The translations under genes and the position numbers were made by a program. Below the pieces are notes generated by a model. That model searched no databases, had not been told where the DNA came from, and saw nothing but the letters and a program-made list of their open reading frames with translations. From a virus: a stretch of DNA of 28,571 bases. Location of the stretch: IMG/VR virus record IMGVR_UViG_3300028829_000416, positions 1 to 28,571 of that record. One strand, written 5' to 3'. This document shows, piece after piece, positions 13,910 through 22,309 of the stretch (its first letter is position 1; every line of letters starts with the position of its first letter).

Positions 13910-14240
13910 GGCTAAAGGTAGGACAGGCCAGCAAGAGGTACGGGATAAGTTGCTTGAGACTTTCCCTGAGTTTGAGCCTGATGATATCAAGAGTACTACT
14001 ATGGGCGACACAGGGGAAGACATACAGTTATCCCCAGCCGCCCGTAAAAAGATGCCGATAAGTATTGAAGTTAAACGCAGGAAGGGTGAGCTTAAGACTG
14101 TCTACGGATACATTGAGCAAGCCTCAAAGCATGGCAAAGGAGAGCCTGTAGTTTTCTTTCGTTCAGATAGAAAGCCTTGGGTTGTCATGGTAGGTATGAA
14201 TCATTATGCTGAACTCCTTAGAAACTGGAAGAAAGAATAA
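13887..14240 (+). CDS. PD-(D/E)XK endonuclease, 117 aa, TTG start
   Basis: Small nuclease of the restriction-endonuclease-like fold. Seen: E17 (GRTGQQEVRDKL), D45 (GDTGEDIQLSP) and E61-V-K63 (SIEVKRRKG), the E-D-ExK core used by phage Holliday-junction or endonuclease-I-like enzymes. The start is TTG 13887, supported by GGGAG 7 bases before it; no ATG fits upstream. The basic N-terminus (KTRTAKAKGR) suits DNA contact. In T7-like phages an enzyme of this kind resolves branches and recycles host DNA. Which of the two it does here cannot be told. Confidence 0.78.
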   Translation: MSKTRTAKAKGRTGQQEVRDKLLETFPEFEPDDIKSTTMGDTGEDIQLSPAARKKMPISIEVKRRKGELKTVYGYIEQASKHGKGEPVVFFRSDRKPWVVMVGMNHYAELLRNWKKE

Positions 14241-14242
14241 CT

Positions 14243-14482
14243 ATGTCAATAAAAATATGGGACATATTACGTGGCCCTATATCTAGGGAAGACAGTGAGG
14301 ATGCTGATGATTATCCTGATGAGTGTGACCATATGTTAGTGTGCAAAGTAGAGATTGATGGGGAGTTAGTAGTTGCTGACTACTGGTTTGAAAACTACGA
14401 GGATGCTAACGAATGGGTCAAACACTTTAGTAAAAGCATTGAGCCACTTGAAGTAAATTATGGGGGTGAGTATGATACATAG
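14243..14482 (+). CDS. Small acidic unknown protein, 79 aa
   Basis: Starts 2 bases after the endonuclease. The product is strongly acidic (EDSEDADDYPDECDH region at about 16-30) with an aromatic stretch YWFENYEDANEWVKHF (47-62). Acidic small phage proteins often mimic DNA, but no specific family is recognised. A 41-bp gap follows. Confidence 0.65.
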   Translation: MSIKIWDILRGPISREDSEDADDYPDECDHMLVCKVEIDGELVVADYWFENYEDANEWVKHFSKSIEPLEVNYGGEYDT

Positions 14483-14523
14483 CTTGACTTCTGTAATTTG
14501 TTTGGTATAACTAGGGGTTTCCG

Positions 14524-14691
14524 ATGATGGAATATGAAGTTATATTAAATATAAAAGTAGACCCAACTTGTAACTATTTAGAGGTGGATGATAATGAAAG
14601 TTCAAGGGTAGTCCTTGAGTTGATACAAGATATGATCTATGAAATAGATGATCTTATTATAGATAAAATAGAGGTGACAAGACATGAGTAA
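14524..14691 (+). CDS. Small acidic unknown protein, 55 aa
   Basis: Begins ATG ATG at 14524/14527 behind AGGGG (about 14511-14515) and overlaps the next gene by 8 bases. The product (MMEYEVILNIKVDPTCNYLE...) is acidic, with alternating hydrophobic residues suggesting a small alpha/beta fold. It has no match I recognise. Ribosome site, coupling and filled coding space support it. Confidence 0.6.
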   Translation: MMEYEVILNIKVDPTCNYLEVDDNESSRVVLELIQDMIYEIDDLIIDKIEVTRHE

Positions 14692-14884
14692 AGTAACACT
14701 TGATAGTATAGAATACGACTCAGAAGATTTTACTGAGGGTCAACAAAAGATTCTTAGTGAGATAGTCTATAATAAAAACTTGGCTTCCAACCTAAGTTAT
14801 CAGGTGACAAGTCTTAACGTAGTATCTGAAATACTATCAGATAAACTCAAAGCTTCTTTAGTAGAGGACAAACTAGATGATTAG
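14684..14884 (+). CDS. Small phage protein, DUF6447-like, 66 aa
   Basis: Ribosome site GAGGTG precedes ATG 14684. The opening (MSKVTLDSIEYDSEDFTEGQ) matches the pattern 'I.I.g..Y...dLteeg...L' of the DUF6447 family as I remember it, followed by a helix of leucine-rich heptads. The family is widespread in marine phages and uncharacterised. It overlaps the MazG gene by 8 bases. Confidence 0.55.
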   Translation: MSKVTLDSIEYDSEDFTEGQQKILSEIVYNKNLASNLSYQVTSLNVVSEILSDKLKASLVEDKLDD

Positions 14885-15212
14885 TGCAGAAGATATGAAA
14901 GCCTTTCAAGACTACAGTGATTGGGTAGAAGATAAGATTATCACCAGTCCAAAAGACAGACTTATGGAAAATACATTAGGTCTTATGGGGGAAGCCGGTG
15001 AGGTAGCAGAGAAGATTAAGAAACGTATCCGTGATGACACTAAGGTAGAGCCTGAAGAAATTGTCAAGGAACTTGGCGATGTTATCTTTTATGCTACTGC
15101 CTTGTCTAACTTTTATGGTGCAAGCTTAGGTGTCACCATTGCTGAGAATATGATGAAGCTAGACGGACGTGAAGCCAGAGGTACAATTAAAGGTAGTGGA
15201 GATGGAAGATAA
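14877..15212 (+). CDS. MazG-like nucleoside triphosphate pyrophosphohydrolase, 111 aa
   Basis: All-alpha NTP pyrophosphatase that hydrolyses (d)NTPs to monophosphates. It can clean the nucleotide pool or, as proposed for cyanophage MazG, alter alarmone levels. The family metal-binding helices are visible: GEAGEVAEKIKK with E39 and E42, and ELGDVIFY with E65 and D68. The end, ENMMKLDGREARGTIKGSGDGR, is typical of the family. Single-domain length is normal for phage copies. GAGGA precedes the start. Its neighbours are the RNR and a small overlapping gene. Confidence 0.85.
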   Translation: MISAEDMKAFQDYSDWVEDKIITSPKDRLMENTLGLMGEAGEVAEKIKKRIRDDTKVEPEEIVKELGDVIFYATALSNFYGASLGVTIAENMMKLDGREARGTIKGSGDGR

Positions 15213-15396
15213 AGATGCAGTCAAACGTGCTGCTGAGTTAATGAGACCTATTGAGCAACAGATCATGATGTGCGACAACAGAGAAGAAACCCTGTTGTTT
15301 GCGTGTGCTTTACTTGAAAGATCAAAGACTATCCTTGAAGCTCATATAGGGAAGAGAGGAAGAAGAGAACTATTTGTAATGGGAAACGAGATATGA
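15202..15396 (+). CDS. Small unknown protein, 64 aa
   Basis: The frame is open from 15169, but ATG 15202 was chosen because AAAGG (15189-15193) lies 8 bases before it and the overlap with MazG falls to 11 bases. The product is helical and charged (MEDKDAVKRAAELMRPIEQQ...), with two cysteines and a basic GKRGRRE segment near the end. Its stop overlaps the RNR start (ATGA). No function is recognised. Confidence 0.6.
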   Translation: MEDKDAVKRAAELMRPIEQQIMMCDNREETLLFACALLERSKTILEAHIGKRGRRELFVMGNEI

Positions 15397-17327
15397 ATAA
15401 CAACTACCTACCTACTGACTACCAAACCTTTATTGCTACTAGCCGTTACGCTAGGTGGCTTGAGGATGAAGGCCGACGAGAAACATGGGGAGAGACTGTT
15501 CATCGTTACATGAGGCATATTGTCTATCAGGCTTTACCTAGTTTGGGTGAACCAGTGGATGACTATGACTACGGTGCATTAGAAATAAAAATACGTGATG
15601 CTATCCTTAGCCTTGAGGTCATGCCTAGTATGAGGTCAATGATGACAGCGGGTAAAGCTGCAGACAGGGATAATACATGCATGTATAACTGTAGCTACCT
15701 ACCCGTAGATGATCCTAAGTCTTTCGATGAGGCGATGTTCATCCTCCTTTGCGGGACGGGGGTTGGTTTCAGTGTTGAGCGTCAGTTCATTACTAAGCTC
15801 CCAGACGTTCCTGACCTTTTCCAAAGCGATACGACTGTCGTCATCAAGGATAGTAAAGAAGGGTGGGCGAAAGGACTCAGGCAAGTTTTGGCACTCCTAT
15901 GGGCAGGTGAAATCCCTAAGTGGGATGTATCTAAAGTCCGTCCTGCCGGTGCTAGACTAAAGACATTCGGTGGTAGAGCATCTGGTCCTGCTCCGTTGAT
16001 TGATCTGTTTAACTTTGCTGTCACTACTTTCAGGCAAGCACAAGGACGTAAGTTGTCTAGTATAGAGTGCCATGATTTGATGTGCAAGATAGGTGAGGTA
16101 GTTGTAGTAGGTGGAGTTAGACGTAGTGCTATGATCAGCCTGTCTAATTTGTCTGATGATCGTATGCGTCATGCTAAGTCAGGCAACTGGTGGGAGAATG
16201 CGGGGCATAGAGCTTTGGCTAATAACTCTGTTGCTTACACTGATAAGCCTGATAGTATGTCATTTATGCGTGAGTGGACAGCCCTTATGGAGAGTGGGAG
16301 TGGTGAACGTGGAGTCTTCAACAGAGAAGCATCAATTAAACAAGCTGCAAAGAATGGCCGTAGAGAGTCTTGCTATGAGTTCGGAACAAACCCCTGTTCA
16401 GAAATCATTCTTAGGCCGAATCAGTTCTGCAATCTTACAGAAGTTGTTGTCCGTGCTAACGATAGTTTGGAAGACCTTACAAGAAAAGTCGGTATTGCAA
16501 CTATACTTGGAACAATACAATCCACCTACACACACTTCCCATACCTGCGAAAGGTGTGGCACACCAATACATCAGCAGAACGTTTGCTCGGTGTGTCACT
16601 CACAGGGATAATGGATAACCCATTGCTGACCTTATCTAATCAAGGCTTGGCTAGTACATTGGAGCATCTTAAAAATGTGGCTATTTCTACTAACGCTGAG
16701 TGGGCTGACCGTCTTGGTATCCCTCATAGCACTGCTATTACTTGTGTCAAGCCCAGTGGAACAGTTTCCCAACTGGTTGACTCAGCTTCTGGCATTCATG
16801 CTCGTCACTCTCCCTATTATATCCGTACTGTTCGTGGAGATAATAAAGATCCATTGACTCAGTTTATGATTGATCAAGGTATACCCAACGAGCCTGATGT
16901 TATGAAGCCTGATGCTACCACAGTGTTTAGTTTCCCTATGCAGTCTCCTATGGGTGCAATTCATACTGCTGACATGACAGCTTTAGAACAACTAGAGATG
17001 TGGTTGATGTATCAACGTCATTGGTGTGAGCATAAACCTAGTGTTACTATCAATGTCAAGCCTGATGAATGGTTTGAGGTAGGGGCATTTGTGTACAAAC
17101 ACTTTGATGAAATGTCAGGTGTATCCTTCTTGCCTTACAATGAGCATACCTATCAACAGGCACCATATCAAGAATGTACAAAGGAAGATTTTTACAACAT
17201 GATAGATGCATCACCTATTAAGATTGATTGGACTAAGCTATCATCATACGAGCAAGAAGATAATACATCAGGGATGCAGACGATGGCATGTACTGGGGAT
17301 GTGTGTGAAATGGTAGACATTACTTGA
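15393..17327 (+). CDS. nrdJ: Class II (B12-dependent) ribonucleotide reductase, monomeric type, 644 aa
   Basis: Reduces ribonucleotides to deoxynucleotides using adenosylcobalamin. It has the ten-stranded barrel signature of monomeric RTPR. C335 in TNPCSEI would be the radical cysteine, with N333 and E337. C346 in FCNLTEV and C100 in NTCMYNCSYL would be the redox pair. C633 and C638 near the end (ACTGDVC) are the shuttle cysteines. At 644 aa it is shorter than the Lactobacillus enzyme (739). A B12 requirement implies a host that makes or imports cobalamin, as marine alphaproteobacteria do. Stretches near 15720-15960 and 16320-16600 differ in codon flavour from the rest. It overlaps the preceding gene (ATGA). 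Confidence 0.92.
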   Translation: MNNNYLPTDYQTFIATSRYARWLEDEGRRETWGETVHRYMRHIVYQALPSLGEPVDDYDYGALEIKIRDAILSLEVMPSMRSMMTAGKAADRDNTCMYNCSYLPVDDPKSFDEAMFILLCGTGVGFSVERQFITKLPDVPDLFQSDTTVVIKDSKEGWAKGLRQVLALLWAGEIPKWDVSKVRPAGARLKTFGGRASGPAPLIDLFNFAVTTFRQAQGRKLSSIECHDLMCKIGEVVVVGGVRRSAMISLSNLSDDRMRHAKSGNWWENAGHRALANNSVAYTDKPDSMSFMREWTALMESGSGERGVFNREASIKQAAKNGRRESCYEFGTNPCSEIILRPNQFCNLTEVVVRANDSLEDLTRKVGIATILGTIQSTYTHFPYLRKVWHTNTSAERLLGVSLTGIMDNPLLTLSNQGLASTLEHLKNVAISTNAEWADRLGIPHSTAITCVKPSGTVSQLVDSASGIHARHSPYYIRTVRGDNKDPLTQFMIDQGIPNEPDVMKPDATTVFSFPMQSPMGAIHTADMTALEQLEMWLMYQRHWCEHKPSVTINVKPDEWFEVGAFVYKHFDEMSGVSFLPYNEHTYQQAPYQECTKEDFYNMIDASPIKIDWTKLSSYEQEDNTSGMQTMACTGDVCEMVDIT

Positions 17328-17377
17328 AATAACCACCTGAGTATGTGGCTAAACTACTCCAAACAAGGAGAACTAAA

Positions 17378-17602
17378 ATGATTTGGGTTTATGTAGTAGT
17401 TATGGCAATGGGTTCAGCCCCTGCAAAAGAAGATAAATTTATAGTACATGCAACTAATCTTGCTTTTTTAACCGAAGAGTCTTGTCAAGAGTGGCGAGAG
17501 TATGATATGCTACGCTTGTACAATACAAGACCAAATGAAAATGCCAAGGCTGTAAGCCAGTGTTTTTCTCTACCTCTATTTAAACAAGGAACTAAATCTT
17601 AA
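17378..17602 (+). CDS. Small unknown protein with hydrophobic N-terminus, 74 aa
   Basis: ATG 17378 was chosen because AAGGAG (17365-17370) stands 7 bases before it; the frame upstream to GTG 17345 is probably untranslated. Residues 1-14 (MIWVYVVVMAMGSA) look like a short signal or anchor segment, followed by a polar domain with two cysteines (C36 and C62). This suggests an exported or periplasmic small protein. It couples to the next gene by TAATG. Function unknown. Confidence 0.6.
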   Translation: MIWVYVVVMAMGSAPAKEDKFIVHATNLAFLTEESCQEWREYDMLRLYNTRPNENAKAVSQCFSLPLFKQGTKS

Positions 17603-18066
17603 TGGCTGTAAGAAAAAGTTTTAACAGAGCATTGTATGAAGCATATGATGCTGCTGCTAAGGACAAACTTGTAACTTTACTTGAACAAAAAGGACACACC
17701 ATTGTAAACACAGAAGAAAACTACTATGTAGATGTAGTGTCACAGAAAGATGACTACACTTACTTCAATGAGGCAGAGGTAAAAGTAGCATGGAATGGTG
17801 ACTGGCCTACACATTGGGCAGAGATTAGGATTCCAGAAAGGAAGCAGAGATTACTAGACAAGTATGATGGTGCTAATGGTGTACTAAATTTCTATATCTT
17901 CCGTAAAGATATGAAGCAATGCTGGCGCATAAAGGATACTTGTTTGACTAAAGAGAGTCTCAAAGAAGCTAAGGGTAGATACATACAGAAAGGTGAGCAG
18001 TTCTTCCACATCCCCTATACTAACGCAGAACTAATTGTACTAGAGAAAGAAACCAACGATGGCTAA
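17602..18066 (+). CDS. Unknown protein, possible PD-(D/E)XK fold, 154 aa
   Basis: Start overlaps the preceding stop (TAATG). The central part reads YYVDVVSQ (D44) and then NEAEVKVAW (E59-V-K61), the spacing of a PD-(D/E)XK active site. Next comes EIRIPERKQRLLDKY (74-88) and a strand LNFYIFRKD. This is suggestive, not proof, because such short motifs arise by chance. If real, it would be a second small nuclease in the window. It overlaps the next gene by 8 bases. Confidence 0.5.
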   Translation: MAVRKSFNRALYEAYDAAAKDKLVTLLEQKGHTIVNTEENYYVDVVSQKDDYTYFNEAEVKVAWNGDWPTHWAEIRIPERKQRLLDKYDGANGVLNFYIFRKDMKQCWRIKDTCLTKESLKEAKGRYIQKGEQFFHIPYTNAELIVLEKETNDG

Positions 18067-18307
18067 ATGGAAAGAGTTGGCTGTGGATATGGTAGAACAT
18101 CCACCCCATTACAACGCAGCAGGTATTGAATGTATTGATGCTATGCAAGCTATGGCTGAGAATGCACCTGTCGGTGCGCATGAAGCATACTGCTGGCAAA
18201 ACTCTTTCAAGTATCTTTGGCGATGGCCTTACAAGAATGGCTTGGAAGACTTGAAGAAAGCACGTTGGTACTTAGATAGACTTATCAGTGAGGTAGAAAA
18301 AGAATGA
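18059..18307 (+). CDS. DUF3310 family protein, 82 aa
   Basis: The pattern PPHYNAAGIECIDAM (15-29), then CWQNSFKYLWRWPYKNGLEDLKKARWYLDRLI, closely follows the DUF3310 (SaV-like) family: P-HY..gGiE.ID, N..KYl.R...KnG..DL.KA..YL..Li. The family is common in tailed phages and often sits near replication or nucleotide genes. Its activity is unestablished. It overlaps both neighbours (8 and 4 bases). Confidence 0.85.
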   Translation: MAKWKELAVDMVEHPPHYNAAGIECIDAMQAMAENAPVGAHEAYCWQNSFKYLWRWPYKNGLEDLKKARWYLDRLISEVEKE

Positions 18308-18471
18308 AGCCATATGATCAGGGCAGAGAAGCTTTTATTAAGGGCAAGTTAGGTAATCCCTACAAGATAGATACACGACCTAACAAAGATTGGGAGTTCG
18401 GTTTTAACACCGAGTATTTCAAGAACCTAGAAAAAGTAAAACAGTATGAGCAATCTAGAACAGGAAGCTAA
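18304..18471 (+). CDS. Small Rmf/CrpP-like protein, 55 aa
   Basis: ATGA overlap with DUF3310. The sequence MKPYDQGREAFIKGKLGNPY, then W30..GFN, follows the order 'G..A...G....NPY......W..GF'. That order recalls ribosome modulation factor and CrpP-related small proteins. RMF binds ribosomes during hibernation; whether this one does is inference. It overlaps the last plus-strand gene by 26 bases. Confidence 0.5.
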   Translation: MKPYDQGREAFIKGKLGNPYKIDTRPNKDWEFGFNTEYFKNLEKVKQYEQSRTGS

Positions 18472-18652
18472 AAAGTATACACGCAAGAAGCGTAATCCAG
18501 ATATGATAAAACCCCTCACTGCCCGAAGGTATCTAGCAGGACAAGCTCTTGCTGGATTACTATCAGGTAGTAGAGGGGCTTTAAATATGTCTGAGGTAAG
18601 GCGTTCAGCATATGAGTGGGCAGACTTTATGTTAGAGGATGAGTGTGGTTAG
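18446..18652 (+). CDS. Small unknown basic protein, 68 aa; last plus-strand gene
   Basis: No strong ribosome site is visible, so it probably relies on re-initiation after the overlapping upstream gene. The product has a Lys/Arg-rich N-terminus (KKYTRKKRNPDMIKP) and then LTARRYLAGQALAGLLSGSRG (about 24-44), ending with a Trp/Asp/Glu tail. A similar 'LTARE.AA.A..GLLA' opening is common in small phage ORFs. Its stop overlaps that of the convergent minus-strand gene by 4 bases. Confidence 0.55.
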   Translation: MSNLEQEAKKYTRKKRNPDMIKPLTARRYLAGQALAGLLSGSRGALNMSEVRRSAYEWADFMLEDECG

Positions 18653-21600
18653 TCTAGGCCAAGATCACCATAAAATATCTTGTCGTAGTTGTCAGACAAA
18701 GCTTTAATTTTTTGTAGGATAATTAAACCATCTTCCTGCTCAAGAAGATCTTCAATATTACCTTCTACACCCAGATAGTCCATGACTCTTTGGGTTTCTT
18801 TTTTGTCTCTACTAGAAAGAACACGTACCATCTCTAAACTTTTAGGCACTGCACCTGTTTTAAATACAGCAAGCACTTTCTTTCTAGCATCCCCTACAAT
18901 TTCTGATATTACTTTTTCTTTCTCTGCTAATGACATTCTAAAATAAGTTGGGTTCTTTCTTAAGTACCTAACAGCAGAGTTGTTTAAGTATGGTTCAATC
19001 ATAGCATTCATTTTGTTTCTTATTACTGGTGGCCCATCAAATGGTATTGCTTTCCAAGAACTTCTACCTGCAGAATTTAACATGACTTCTATTGGTGTAG
19101 GTTCAGGTGATTTTCTTTCTGCTAGTATTTGTTTACCTATATCAACAGGTTTATTGTATCCACGAGTAGCAGTAGCTTTACGTGGTAAATCATCAACAGT
19201 ATCAAACAAATTATTTACATATTTTAATGCATTGTTGTATGTTTGACCGCCCTGCTTTAGATCAGGTGTCATGTTAGAGTCAGTCAGTAGCCCGTACACT
19301 TGGTTAGGCATGTCAAGTGGACGTGTTGCGCCTTGTAAAACTTTTGCTATAGGTGGTCCAAAAAAATCTCCTAGTGCTTCAGGTATACTTTGAGAGTCAA
19401 TAATCTCTTGACCCCATGCTTTTAAAGTTCGTGTAAATCCATCTACATCACGTACAGATTGACCTCCGACTTGATCAAACAGAGCCTCAATTAACTCTCC
19501 CGGTACTTCTGAGTATTTAAAGTCTCTAATATCATTACTATCTCCAAGACCATGAGCAAAGATTTGTTGCATAACTCTTATGGTAGAAATAGGCCATTCA
19601 AAAGTACGGTCATCAATAGAGCCATCTTCATTTCTATCTTGATTCCACGCAAGTCCTTCTGCAATTTTTTCTCTGGCTTCTGGTACACCTAAAGCAATAA
19701 AGGACCAACCTGCAGCCATCTTTCCAAAAGCTTCAGCACCTTCTTGGGTTGCAAAATCTAATTGTTTACCTGTAATTTTGTAGGTAAAAAATCTTGCTGC
19801 ATTTATACCTGTAAGATCAGCCATTGTAGCTATGGTAGTGTTAAGAAAACTACCAAAAGGAACTACATAACCTATTGCTTTTGTGTTTGTATACTTTTCA
19901 ATATCTGCTGCTATAGCTCTAAACGCATTGTTAGCAGGTAGTGTTGACCAATTAACAGAAGCTGTCTCCCTTAGTGTTCTAAAGGTAGCCTTTTCAAGAA
20001 CTTCTTTTTTAAACTTATCTGATGCCATCTCTAATGCAGCTTCAGTAGAGTCGGCAAAGAAATCTTGTGGTGTCTTACCGTAAGCCCTCATGATAGCTTG
20101 ATTTACGTTAGCACCAAATGCCCAAGTCTTAGTTATCTCATCCTGTAACCTTACCATAGTAAGTGTTTGTGCGCCTTTAGTTGTAGCGTCTAGAGTTTTA
20201 ACTGTCTTGTATGCTAAACCTGTAGGGTCCAATGTTGCTTTAGGATTTATTATCTTTCCTTGGGAATCTACTCTACCTTTAGCATCCAAATTAAAAAGTT
20301 TTAAGTTATCATTAGCACCACCATCACCCGCTATATCACGAAAGATCTTCTCCATTTCTTTAGGGTTAAACTCTAGTATTGTTTTTGCATACTCCATAGA
20401 GAGTTCTGGTGAAACTGCGTCAGCTCCCCTACGTACAGCACCAAGTATAGAGCCATAGCCTCTGTTGTAAGCCTGTTGAGCTTTGTCAAGATCACCTTTA
20501 GCATATTTATAAAAAGCACCCTGACTAAAGTTAGCAGCAGAAGTAAACACATCGGCAACAGTGTTTAAAGTAACTAAAGAAGCAAAACCTTTTATGTTAG
20601 CTCCTGTTGTAGCTAAGTGTGAAGTGAGTAGCCGTTTATAAACTGACAAACCAAACTGTTGGTACTTAGGTTTATCAGCTTCTTTAACTCTTCTACCTGC
20701 AAGTTCCTCCACCAATTCTTTTGCGTCTAACCCTAAGTTATCTAAACGAGATATCTCAGAGGGTGTCCACAAGAGTTTACCACCAGCACTTGTTTTATTT
20801 ATAAAATGTTGAGACACAGACTCAGGTGTGTAACCTATCCCAAGGCTTTTACCAGTAGACTTTTCAAAGTTTAACACCATGTTTTTAACAGTGTCCTCTG
20901 GTAGCATAGTTATAGCTTGACCATACACACCTGTTATTTTGTTTTCTTCTAGCATGGATTTATGTACTACAAACCCTGCATCTTTTAAGGCTTCGTAGTA
21001 ACCCTTCTTATCTTTGTCAATATCACCAAACCAAAAGCGTTTATAAAAAGCATCAACAAGATTAATATCGGAAGTTTCTTCTGATCTAAACTCTATGCCT
21101 AACTCAGATTCATCCTTAACATCCTTCCAATTTAAAAATTGTTTAGGGTCTCCTTTGATAAGACCAAAGTTGTTGTCGGTGTAATCTATTAGTATATCTT
21201 CATTCTTTAAAGCCCTTGCACGTGATGCTTGTGTAGCAGCTTCAGCACCTAAATCTAAGGCAACTTTATCTATCTCTTTATAGCCAATAAATGTATCTTT
21301 TAAAGCGTCAGACTTACGTAATTCTTTTATACCTAAGCCACCGAAATACAAAGCTGGTATTACCATAGCACCAGCAGCAGCTAAGGCTGTTTGTGCCTTG
21401 CTGTATTCTTCTTGTACATTAGTGTCTATTAACTGCATCTGATAGCCAATATCAACACCCATGTTGATAGCAGCGTCAGCTATAGTTACAGGTGCAGCCT
21501 TGGCTACTGTAGCAGCTACAGCTTTTCTTGCAGCAGTCTTAGTCATGCCACTCTTAAGGTAATTCTGAAACTGTCCCATCATTGCATTGCGTAGCATTAG

Positions 21601-22308
21601 GCCATTTGTTTTAGTTGCACCCCAGCTAAGTATCTTGCCTATACCAAACGCACCAAGAGTCATAGGATCATGCACTGCATTCTTAGTGTAATCCCATGTA
21701 GCATCAACCATCTCAGACAGGGTTCCATTACCAGTAAAAGCATTACCCATACTATCAAAAAGCATATAACCTGCACCAAGTTTTCTTTGAGTATCTTTAT
21801 TTGCAGACAAACCAAAGACAACTTCGTTAGCTGTAGTTACACTTTGACCACCAGCAAAAGATCTTTGATATTCTTGCCAAGTTTCAAAAGCCTCCTCTGC
21901 ATCCATAGTAAAGTAGTCCCTAGCACCTCCCGGTGTCTTACCACCAGCAAGCCAAGTAGCACCTCTATAGATATCACGGCCGATGCCTGTTTGATTACGA
22001 GCAGCAAGACTTGTACGAAGAACTTTCATTAACCTTGGGTCAGCAATGATTTGTTCTTTAGTCAACTCTGCTGCACTAAGATTGCCTTCAACAGCACCGT
22101 ACTCTTTTAGTACTTCGTTAAAGTCCATGAAGCCGCCATCATCTGTTTCAACAAACCTAGTAGAATCTTCTATCCCATCAATAGAGTCTTCGTACTCACT
22201 TGGTTGTAGTATCAAAGGGTCTTCATAATCATCCTCAACTTGTATTTCAGGTATAATTTTAGGCTGTAAAACAAGAGGCTCTTCGTATTCATATACTAAA
22301 TTACCCAA
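18649..22308 (-). CDS. Giant virion-type protein, 1219 aa, TTG start
   Basis: Last gene of the leftward late set. The start is TTG, supported by GGAGGGG 9 bases before it; no ATG is better placed. The N-terminus repeats an acidic motif: YEEPLVLQP (8-16) and YEDPLILQP (28-36), then SEYED. The body is mostly helical, with Gly/Ala-rich hydrophobic stretches (for example AGAMVIPALYFGGLGI) that could insert in membranes. Size, position after a muralytic enzyme gene and helical character fit an internal or ejection protein like T7 gp16. I see no lytic transglycosylase or RNA polymerase motif. Function is inferred. Confidence 0.6.
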   Translation of the reverse strand: MGNLVYEYEEPLVLQPKIIPEIQVEDDYEDPLILQPSEYEDSIDGIEDSTRFVETDDGGFMDFNEVLKEYGAVEGNLSAAELTKEQIIADPRLMKVLRTSLAARNQTGIGRDIYRGATWLAGGKTPGGARDYFTMDAEEAFETWQEYQRSFAGGQSVTTANEVVFGLSANKDTQRKLGAGYMLFDSMGNAFTGNGTLSEMVDATWDYTKNAVHDPMTLGAFGIGKILSWGATKTNGLMLRNAMMGQFQNYLKSGMTKTAARKAVAATVAKAAPVTIADAAINMGVDIGYQMQLIDTNVQEEYSKAQTALAAAGAMVIPALYFGGLGIKELRKSDALKDTFIGYKEIDKVALDLGAEAATQASRARALKNEDILIDYTDNNFGLIKGDPKQFLNWKDVKDESELGIEFRSEETSDINLVDAFYKRFWFGDIDKDKKGYYEALKDAGFVVHKSMLEENKITGVYGQAITMLPEDTVKNMVLNFEKSTGKSLGIGYTPESVSQHFINKTSAGGKLLWTPSEISRLDNLGLDAKELVEELAGRRVKEADKPKYQQFGLSVYKRLLTSHLATTGANIKGFASLVTLNTVADVFTSAANFSQGAFYKYAKGDLDKAQQAYNRGYGSILGAVRRGADAVSPELSMEYAKTILEFNPKEMEKIFRDIAGDGGANDNLKLFNLDAKGRVDSQGKIINPKATLDPTGLAYKTVKTLDATTKGAQTLTMVRLQDEITKTWAFGANVNQAIMRAYGKTPQDFFADSTEAALEMASDKFKKEVLEKATFRTLRETASVNWSTLPANNAFRAIAADIEKYTNTKAIGYVVPFGSFLNTTIATMADLTGINAARFFTYKITGKQLDFATQEGAEAFGKMAAGWSFIALGVPEAREKIAEGLAWNQDRNEDGSIDDRTFEWPISTIRVMQQIFAHGLGDSNDIRDFKYSEVPGELIEALFDQVGGQSVRDVDGFTRTLKAWGQEIIDSQSIPEALGDFFGPPIAKVLQGATRPLDMPNQVYGLLTDSNMTPDLKQGGQTYNNALKYVNNLFDTVDDLPRKATATRGYNKPVDIGKQILAERKSPEPTPIEVMLNSAGRSSWKAIPFDGPPVIRNKMNAMIEPYLNNSAVRYLRKNPTYFRMSLAEKEKVISEIVGDARKKVLAVFKTGAVPKSLEMVRVLSSRDKKETQRVMDYLGVEGNIEDLLEQEDGLIILQKIKALSDNYDKIFYGDLGLD

Positions 22309-22309
22309 G

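Noticed and set aside
16156-16611. 151-aa plus-strand frame and antisense frames inside RNR
   Set aside because: The RNR frame carries all catalytic cysteines through this stretch, so these are shadows of biased codons.
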